Shown: positions 1 through 4,087 of the stretch, in pieces
Position numbering within the stretch: position 1 is the first letter of the stretch
How the letters are laid out: every line of letters begins with the position of its first letter
NCBI GenBank assembly: GCA_007134405.1
Contig: SLKW01000369.1
Span: forward strand, 1-5,750
Direction: 5' to 3'
Source of the DNA: Paracoccaceae bacterium
GTDB taxonomy: Bacteria > Pseudomonadota > Alphaproteobacteria > Rhodobacterales > Rhodobacteraceae
Length of the DNA: 5,750 nucleotides
Position numbers and translations under genes: made by a program
The notes under the pieces: generated by a model
Database searches by the model: none
Seen by the model: only the letters and a program-made list of their open reading frames with translations
Told to the model about the DNA's origin: nothing

Positions 1-273
1 CCCCGCCGCGCGGGCGGCAGCCACGTCGATATGGTTGTAGCCCACGCCGAAATTGGCCAGAAGCCGCGCGCGCGGTTTCGGGACGGCGGCAAAGACCTCG
101 GCCGAGAATGCATCGCCCAGCGTCGGCACGATGATGTCCGCCGTGGCCAGCGCGTCGAGCATTTCCTCGCGGCGCATCGGCGCTGTGGCGCTGCGTACCG
201 CGACCTCGAAACCCTCGCTCGCCGCCGCGACGACGCGGTCGGGCAGGGGGCGGGAGAGGTAGAGCGTCAGCAC
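1..273 (-). CDS. D-2-hydroxyacid dehydrogenase, D-glycerate/glyoxylate reductase type (N-terminal 91 codons only)
   Basis: Only the first 91 codons are present; the gene runs off the left edge of the window. The visible part begins VLTLYLSRPLP (GTG read as Met) and includes ADIIVPT around residues 45 to 51 and LANFGVGYNHID at 72 to 83. That is the N-terminal catalytic-domain fold of NAD(P)H-dependent D-isomer-specific 2-hydroxyacid dehydrogenases, and it most resembles the D-glycerate dehydrogenase/glyoxylate-hydroxypyruvate reductase (GyaR/GRHPR) branch. Such cytosolic enzymes reduce glyoxylate or hydroxypyruvate to glycolate or D-glycerate. The NAD(P)-binding GxGxxG loop and the catalytic Arg, Glu and His lie outside the window, so cofactor and substrate cannot be judged. 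The GTG start at 271..273 overlaps the end of the upstream tRNA-binding protein gene by 7 bases and is preceded by a G-rich GACGGGG stretch, which suggests translational coupling. Family placement is firm; the exact substrate is inferred. Confidence 0.85.
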   Translation of the reverse strand, partial: MLTLYLSRPLPDRVVAAASEGFEVAVRSATAPMRREEMLDALATADIIVPTLGDAFSAEVFAAVPKPRARLLANFGVGYNHIDVAAARAAG

Positions 274-602
274 AGCCGCGCCCCGTCCGGCACCGCGTGG
301 TCCGGGGCGATCAGAACGATCTCGCCCTCCGCATCCGCCAGCCCCAGCACCAGCACCTCGGACCGCACCGGCCCGATCTGCCGCGGCGGGAAGTTGACGA
401 CGCCCAGCACCTGACGCCCGACCAACGCCTCGGGGGCGTAATGCGCCACGATCTGGGCCGAGGATCTCCGCTCGCCGATTTCGGGCCCGAAATCGACCCA
501 GAGCTTGAGCGCGGGTTTCCGCGCCTCGGGGAAGGGTTCGGCGCGGGTCACGGTGCCGACGCGGATATCGACCTTGAGAAAGTCGTCGAAGGATATGGTC
601 AT
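267..602 (-). CDS. csaA: CsaA-type tRNA-binding protein (EMAP-II/Trbp111 OB-fold)
   Basis: This 111-residue protein is a complete stand-alone tRNA-binding OB-fold domain of the CsaA/Trbp111 family, the usual length for the family. Diagnostic stretches are FDDFLKVDIRVGTV (5 to 18), PEARKPALKLWVDFG (25 to 39), RRSSAQI (45 to 51) and the signature NFPPRQIGPVRSEVLVLG (70 to 87), all well kept. Family members bind tRNA as dimers without a known enzymatic activity; Bacillus CsaA has also been described as a secretion-related chaperone, and whether that applies here is unknown. The protein should be cytosolic: there is no signal peptide or membrane segment. The ATG overlaps the proC stop as ATGA, and AGGGAG (611..616) sits 8 bases upstream of the start, so it has its own good ribosome binding site as well as likely coupling to proC. 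Identification is secure; the physiological role is open. Confidence 0.92.
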   Translation of the reverse strand: MTISFDDFLKVDIRVGTVTRAEPFPEARKPALKLWVDFGPEIGERRSSAQIVAHYAPEALVGRQVLGVVNFPPRQIGPVRSEVLVLGLADAEGEIVLIAPDHAVPDGARLC

Positions 603-1411
603 TGGTCAAGCTCCCTGGCGCGGGCGGCGGCGGCGGCGACGGCGCGGGGCAGAAGCGCGGGAAAGCCCGCCTCCGGGTCCATCAACACTTTCAGCGCGGC
701 TGCGGTCGTGCCCCCGGGGCTGGTGACGTTCTCGCGCAACTGGCCCGGCTCCTCGTCCGCCTCTTCGGCCAGGGCACCGGCCCCCGCGACGGTCGCGCGC
801 GCCAGATGCAGCGCGACCTCGGGGGGCAGGCCCTCGGTGGCGCCGGCCTGGGCCAGCGTCTCGATCAGGTGAAAGACATAGGCGGGGCCCGAGCCCGAGA
901 CGGCGGTCACCGCATCCATCTGCGCCTCGCTCTCCAGCCGCAGGGTCTGGCCCGCCGCTTTCATCAGCGCCTCCGCCAGCGCCATCCGCTCCGGTCCCAC
1001 GTTTTTGTTGCCAACAAGCGCGGTAATCCCGCGGCCGACGGCGGCGGGCGTATTGGGCATGGCGCGCACGATCGGCGCGGCCTCGCCGAGATGCCCCGCC
1101 AGCCGGGTCAGCGACGTGCCCGCAGCAATCGACACAAAGAGGGTCTTCGGCCCGGCCAGATCGACGATCCGCGGCAGTGCTTCGCCCATCATCTGCGGCT
1201 TGACGGCCAGAACGACCACCGCCGGAGCATCTGGCAAGGGTCCGTTCAGCGCGACGCCCGTGTCCTTCAGCCAGTCCGACGGGTTGGGCTCGATCACGCT
1301 CACGGCGCTTGGCCGCAGCCCCCGCGCCAGCCAGCCCCGCAGCAGAGCCGACCCCATCTTGCCGCATCCCAGCAGCACCAGACCGCGCGCATTCGCTTCG
1401 GAAAGATCCAT
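599..1411 (-). CDS. proC: Pyrroline-5-carboxylate reductase
   Basis: The enzyme reduces 1-pyrroline-5-carboxylate to L-proline with NAD(P)H, the last step of proline synthesis, in the cytosol. The 270-residue length is typical. An N-terminal Rossmann domain carries GCGKMG (15 to 20) and AVKPQ (69 to 73), followed by VRAMPNTPAAVG (115 to 126). The C-terminal helical dimerisation domain carries AVSGSGPAY (170 to 178) and RENVTSPGGTT (226 to 236), the ProC signature. I chose the ATG at 1409..1411 because a strong AAGGGGG Shine-Dalgarno lies 6 bases upstream; an in-frame ATG 18 codons further up (1463..1465) would start inside the ybjN coding region and adds residues that do not look like family sequence. 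The gene starts 28 bases after the ybjN stop, and its own stop overlaps the next start as ATGA. No key motif is missing. Confidence 0.97.
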   Translation of the reverse strand: MDLSEANARGLVLLGCGKMGSALLRGWLARGLRPSAVSVIEPNPSDWLKDTGVALNGPLPDAPAVVVLAVKPQMMGEALPRIVDLAGPKTLFVSIAAGTSLTRLAGHLGEAAPIVRAMPNTPAAVGRGITALVGNKNVGPERMALAEALMKAAGQTLRLESEAQMDAVTAVSGSGPAYVFHLIETLAQAGATEGLPPEVALHLARATVAGAGALAEEADEEPGQLRENVTSPGGTTAAALKVLMDPEAGFPALLPRAVAAAAARARELDQ

Positions 1412-1416
1412 CGCAT

Positions 1417-1425
1417 TCCCCCTTT
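1417..1425 (-). promoter_or_regulatory. Strong ribosome binding site of proC
   Basis: On the minus strand the bases read AAAGGGGGA, close to the anti-Shine-Dalgarno complement, with about 6 bases to the ATG at 1411. It lies in the 28-base gap between the ybjN stop and proC and decides the proC start in favour of the 270-residue form. Confidence 0.75.
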
Positions 1426-1439
1426 GACGGGGGGCGAGA

Positions 1440-1943
1440 CTAGGCCCGGCCGTAGCCGCGTGCAATGGCCAGCCGGATCGCCTCGGCCGGGGGATGGTCG
1501 GCCCAGGCGACCAATTGGAAGGCCGGGTAGAACCGCTCGCAGGCCTCGACCGCGGTGCGGATCATCTGGTCGATCTGCTCGGGCGCGGCGACCTGGTCGC
1601 CTGCCAGGATCAGCCCGTAACGCCACACCATCAGCTTTTGCCCCGCCCACCAGGTGAAGGCGCCGCCCCAGGAAAGGTCGTTGGCCTCGTTGAGGACGGC
1701 CATCAACTCGCCCAGACGCGCCTCGGGCGGATCCAGTTCGAAGGTGCAGATCAGCCTCAGGGTCGCATCGCTTGGCGACCAGGCCAGCGTCAGCGCGTAG
1801 CTGCGCCAGGCACCCTCCACCGCCATCGCGATCTGGTCGTCCGTAATGCGATCGAACTCCCAGGCGTGGTGCTCGGCAAGCGTCTCGACAATGTCGATCG
1901 GGTGGATCTCGTCGGTGAGGATGGTGTCTTCCCAAAGCGACAT
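1440..1943 (-). CDS. YbjN domain-containing protein
   Basis: This 167-residue soluble protein belongs to the YbjN family (type III secretion chaperone-like fold) as found in Rhodobacteraceae. Recognisable stretches are IHPIDIVETLAEHHAWEFDR (13 to 32), QIAMAVEGAWR, TLRLICTFELDPPE, FTWWAGQKLMVWRYGL and the C-terminal FYPAFQLVAW. E. coli YbjN has been linked to stress and motility regulation, but no biochemical activity is established for these alphaproteobacterial members, so function is not assigned. There is no signal peptide or membrane segment. I placed the start at the ATG at 1941..1943 (MSLWEDTI) because GGAAAGG (1951..1957) lies 7 bases upstream and family similarity begins there; the in-frame ATG at 2034..2036 would add 31 basic, unrelated-looking residues and sits inside an inverted repeat. 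It directly precedes proC in the same direction and probably shares its transcript. Confidence 0.88.
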   Translation of the reverse strand: MSLWEDTILTDEIHPIDIVETLAEHHAWEFDRITDDQIAMAVEGAWRSYALTLAWSPSDATLRLICTFELDPPEARLGELMAVLNEANDLSWGGAFTWWAGQKLMVWRYGLILAGDQVAAPEQIDQMIRTAVEACERFYPAFQLVAWADHPPAEAIRLAIARGYGRA

Positions 1944-1950
1944 GGCCGGG

Positions 1951-1957
1951 CCTTTCC
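1951..1957 (-). promoter_or_regulatory. Ribosome binding site of the ybjN-like gene
   Basis: The minus strand reads GGAAAGG, 7 bases before the ATG at 1943. It supports the shorter 167-residue start over the in-frame ATG at 2036, which has no comparable purine-rich stretch in front of it. Confidence 0.6.
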
Positions 1958-2029
1958 GTGATCTTGCGCCGAACCGGGTATCGCCCACAAAGGACAGGAG
2001 CCGATCCAAGGTGCGGCGCGGTTTGTCGC

Positions 2030-2053
2030 CACCCATACCAGATATGGTGGGTG
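2030..2053. repeat. Imperfect inverted repeat in the divergent ybjN/truB promoter region
   Basis: The arms CACCCA (2030..2035) and TGGGTG (2048..2053) are exact complements; inside them CCA (2038..2040) pairs with TGG (2045..2047) around a GATA loop, leaving an unpaired TA. The symmetry could be an operator for a dimeric regulator or an RNA hairpin at the 5' end of the ybjN transcript. It is not followed by a T-run on either strand, so it does not look like an intrinsic terminator. Function is inferred only from position. Confidence 0.4.
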
Positions 2054-2072
2054 AAAAGCGATGGCGTGTAAA
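2044..2072 (-). promoter_or_regulatory. Candidate promoter for the ybjN-proC operon
   Basis: On the minus strand TTTACA (2072..2067, five of six matches to TTGACA) is followed after 17 bases by CACCAT (2049..2044), a weak -10 match of three of six. The -10 would fall in the right arm of the inverted repeat at 2030..2053, a common operator position. The weak -10 keeps this tentative. Confidence 0.25.
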
Positions 2073-2126
2073 GTGGAAATTCCAGCCTCAACCCAAGGAT
2101 GAGCAACTTTTTCCGCCGAGCGCTGC

Positions 2127-2155
2127 TTGATCGGGCGATCCGATGGGTCTAGACG
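2127..2155 (+). promoter_or_regulatory. Candidate promoter for truB
   Basis: TTGATC (2127..2132, four of six matches to TTGACA) is followed after exactly 17 bases by TAGACG (2150..2155, three of six matches to TATAAT). Transcription would begin near 2162 to 2165, giving a leader of about 23 bases before the truB ATG. The spacing is ideal but the -10 is poor, as is common in GC-rich alphaproteobacteria. Confidence 0.3.
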
Positions 2156-2186
2156 GCGCGGTCACGACAAGACCGAGAGCGATGCA

Positions 2187-3092
2187 ATGGGACGCAAACG
2201 CAAGGGCCGCGCGATAAACGGCTGGATGGTGGTGGACAAGCCTGCGGGCGTTACCTCGACCGCCGTGGTGGGCAAGGTGCGTTGGGCGCTGGGGGCGGCC
2301 AAGGCCGGCCATGCCGGCACCCTCGATCCGGCAGCAACGGGCGTGCTGGCCGTGGCCCTGGGCGAAGCGACAAAGACCGTTCCTTTTGTCACCGACGCTC
2401 TGAAATGCTACCGGTTCGGCGTGCGTTTCGGCGCCGCCACGACAACCGACGACGCCGAGGGCGCGGTCATCGAACGCTCGGACAAGCGACCAACGACCGA
2501 GGAAATCGAGACTGCGCTTTCGAAGTTTCGCGGCGAGATCATGCAGGTGCCTCCGCAATTCTCGGCCGTGAAGGTCGAGGGCGAGCGCGCCTACGACATC
2601 GCGCGCGCCGGGGACGCGATGGAATTGGCGGCGCGCCCGCTCTGGGTCAAGCAACTCGACCTGGTCACGCGGCCCGATCCCGACACCGTTGAGCTCGAGA
2701 TGGTCTGCGGAAAAGGCGGCTACGTGCGTGCGATCGCCCGCGACCTGGGGCGCGCGCTGGGGTGCCTGGGCCACGTGATCTGGCTGCGGCGGATCTGGTC
2801 GGGCCCGTTCCGCGCCGAGGACGGGCTGAGCCTGGAACGGATCGATGCGCTCGCCGGCACGCCGGAGCTGGAGGCGCAACTCCTGCCGCTGGAAACCGCG
2901 CTCGCCGATCTGCCGGAAGTGATGCTCAACGCCGAAGGCGCAGCGCGCGTGCGCAACGGGAATCCCGGTGCGGTGATCCGCTCCGACGCCGAGTTCGGCG
3001 AGACGGCCTGGGCCAGCCACCAAGGCCGCGCCGTCGCGGTCGGCACCTATCTGGCGGGAATGCTGCATCCGACACGGGTTTTCGTGTCGTGA
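2187..3092 (+). CDS. truB: tRNA pseudouridine(55) synthase
   Basis: TruB converts uridine 55 in the T-loop of elongator tRNAs to pseudouridine in the cytosol. The 301-residue product has [13 protein letters not shown] (12 to 24), the catalytic motif [15 protein letters not shown] with Asp47 as nucleophile, Tyr75 in the conserved CYRFGVRFG stretch, [19 protein letters not shown], and [14 protein letters not shown], which corresponds to the conserved R-containing active-site motif. A C-terminal domain of about 60 residues follows in the usual place. I chose the ATG at 2187 ([13 protein letters not shown]), where family similarity begins and a modest GAGAG (2175..2179) lies 7 bases upstream; an in-frame ATG at 2127 adds 20 unconserved residues and has no better site. 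In many alphaproteobacteria truB follows rbfA, but here it stands beside the divergent ybjN-like gene and appears to start its own transcript. Confidence 0.97.
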   Translation: MGRKRKGRAINGWMVVDKPAGVTSTAVVGKVRWALGAAKAGHAGTLDPAATGVLAVALGEATKTVPFVTDALKCYRFGVRFGAATTTDDAEGAVIERSDKRPTTEEIETALSKFRGEIMQVPPQFSAVKVEGERAYDIARAGDAMELAARPLWVKQLDLVTRPDPDTVELEMVCGKGGYVRAIARDLGRALGCLGHVIWLRRIWSGPFRAEDGLSLERIDALAGTPELEAQLLPLETALADLPEVMLNAEGAARVRNGNPGAVIRSDAEFGETAWASHQGRAVAVGTYLAGMLHPTRVFVS

Positions 3093-3096
3093 AAAC
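3070..3096 (+). repeat. Two overlapping inverted repeats across the truB stop codon
   Basis: A perfect 7-base stem CGACACG (3070..3076) and CGTGTCG (3083..3089) encloses the loop GGTTTT. A second perfect pair, GTTTTC (3078..3083) and GAAAAC (3091..3096), uses the first loop as its left arm and most of the first right arm as its loop, so the hairpins cannot coexist in full. The truB stop codon is at 3090..3092. There is no following T-run, so this is not a classical intrinsic terminator; it could mark RNA 3'-end processing, or be chance in part. Confidence 0.45.
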
Positions 3097-3307
3097 ATGC
3101 GGCTCAGAAGTTACAGGAGATACGCACGGCAAGGATGTGTTTTCGAACGATGATTATGCCGTACTGGCGCGCCCATGCTTGTGTCTACACTTAACATAAT
3201 ACTGATTATCCGACAAGTGGGCCCGCCTCCTGCCGCTTTCCGGTAGACGCATCCCGCGCAATCGCGTACCTCGCGCGTGACCAGTATCCCCGCCGCCGGA
3301 CCCTGCC
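3093..3307. other. truB-rpe intergenic region, no recognised gene
   Basis: This 215-base gap is clearly less GC-rich than the genes, above all at 3176..3210 (for example TTAACATAATACTGATTAT). That stretch is the likeliest place for an rpe promoter, but I cannot fit a -35/-10 pair with good spacing: the best is TTGTGT (3179..3184), 19 bases, GATTAT (3204..3209). Two tiny ORFs, 3097..3153 (18 codons) and 3135..3194 (19 codons), are too short and poorly supported to call genes. The bases just before rpe hold only a weak CCGGA as ribosome binding site. No tRNA or terminator is apparent. Confidence 0.5.
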
Positions 3308-4009
3308 ATGACTTTCGACCGCTCCATCAAGATCGCCCCCTCGATCCTGTCCGCCGATTTCGCAAATTTTGGCGCTGAATGCCGCGCGATCGAGGATCAG
3401 GGCGCCGACTGGGTGCATGTCGACGTGATGGACGGCCATTTCGTGCCCAACCTCACCTTCGGCCCGGCGATGTGCAAGGCGATCCGCCCGCACGTCCGCA
3501 CCGTCATGGACGTTCATCTGATGATCGCCCCGGTCGATCCCTATATCGAGGCCTTTGCCGAGGCTGGCGCCAACATCATCACCGCGCATCTCGAGGCCGG
3601 CCCGCACATCCACCGCACCCTGCAAGCCATTCGCGCAACCGGAAAGAAAGCCGGCCTCGCGCTCAATCCCGGCACCGGAATCGAGGCCGTCGCGCATCTG
3701 CTCGACATGATCGACCTGGTCTGCGTCATGACCGTCAATCCGGGCTTCGGCGGGCAGAAATACATCGATCTCTCGCCCAAGATCCGCGCCTTGCGCGCGA
3801 TGATCGGCGACCGCCCGATCCATATCGAGATCGACGGCGGCGTTACGGTGGACACCGCGCCGCGTGTCGCGCGGGCCGGCGCGGACGTGCTGGTCGCGGG
3901 TTCGGCGGTGTTCAAGGGCGGCTCGGTCGCAACGCCCGAGATATATGGCCGCAACATTCGCGCGATCCGCATGGCGGCCGAAGCCGAAACCGGCGGCCGC
4001 CTCGCCTAA
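3308..4009 (+). CDS. rpe: Ribulose-phosphate 3-epimerase
   Basis: Rpe interconverts D-ribulose 5-phosphate and D-xylulose 5-phosphate in the pentose phosphate pathway, and in the Calvin cycle where one exists. The 233-residue TIM-barrel protein is of usual length with a slightly extended tail (ETGGRLA). Visible landmarks are APSILSADF with Ser12, WVHVDVMDGHFVPNLTFGP with metal ligands His37 and Asp39 and nearby Met41, DVHLMI with His70 and Met72, ALNPGT (118 to 123), MTVNPGFGGQ (141 to 150), IEIDGGV with the catalytic Asp176, and the phosphate-binding GSAVFKGG (198 to 205). The active site is therefore complete. The ATG at 3308 fits the family N-terminus (MTFDRSIKIAPSIL); the ribosome binding site is weak. 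No Calvin cycle genes are visible nearby, so a role as cbbE is not indicated here. Confidence 0.97.
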   Translation: MTFDRSIKIAPSILSADFANFGAECRAIEDQGADWVHVDVMDGHFVPNLTFGPAMCKAIRPHVRTVMDVHLMIAPVDPYIEAFAEAGANIITAHLEAGPHIHRTLQAIRATGKKAGLALNPGTGIEAVAHLLDMIDLVCVMTVNPGFGGQKYIDLSPKIRALRAMIGDRPIHIEIDGGVTVDTAPRVARAGADVLVAGSAVFKGGSVATPEIYGRNIRAIRMAAEAETGGRLA

Positions 4010-4026
4010 CCAAAAACATTCATGAC

Positions 4027-4056
4027 TTGCAATATGTAGGTACGGACGTATATAGG
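4027..4056 (+). promoter_or_regulatory. Candidate promoter of the SulP permease gene
   Basis: The 78-base rpe-sulP gap is AT-rich in its first part. TTGCAA (4027..4032) is followed after 16 bases by TATATA (4049..4054), or after 18 bases by TATAGG (4051..4056); each element matches the sigma-70 consensus in four of six positions. A small inverted repeat TACG-GA-CGTA (4041..4050) lies in the spacer and could be an operator. GAGG at 4076..4079 is the ribosome binding site, 8 bases before the ATG. Confidence 0.4.
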
Positions 4057-4087
4057 GCACAATCCGTTGCAGCCCGAGGCCGTCGCC

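Noticed and set aside
602..1657. Plus-strand frame of 351 codons opposite proC
   Set aside because: It is antisense to proC, crosses the ybjN-proC junction, and is Arg/Gly/Gln-rich without motifs.
1944..2036. N-terminal extension of the YbjN-like protein from the ATG at 2036
   Set aside because: The extra 31 residues are basic and not family-like, the far start has no ribosome binding site, and GGAAAGG precedes the start at 1943.
2127..2186. Earlier truB start at 2127
   Set aside because: It adds 20 unconserved residues and overlaps the candidate -35 element; the ATG at 2187 matches the expected N-terminus.
2088..3098. Minus-strand frame of 336 codons opposite truB
   Set aside because: It is an antisense shadow of truB, which has an intact catalytic motif; the translation looks like low-information Arg/His-rich sequence.
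3990..4003. GGCGGCCGCC palindrome near the rpe stop as a terminator
   Set aside because: It is a self-complementary run with no loop, lies in coding sequence, and has no T-run after it.
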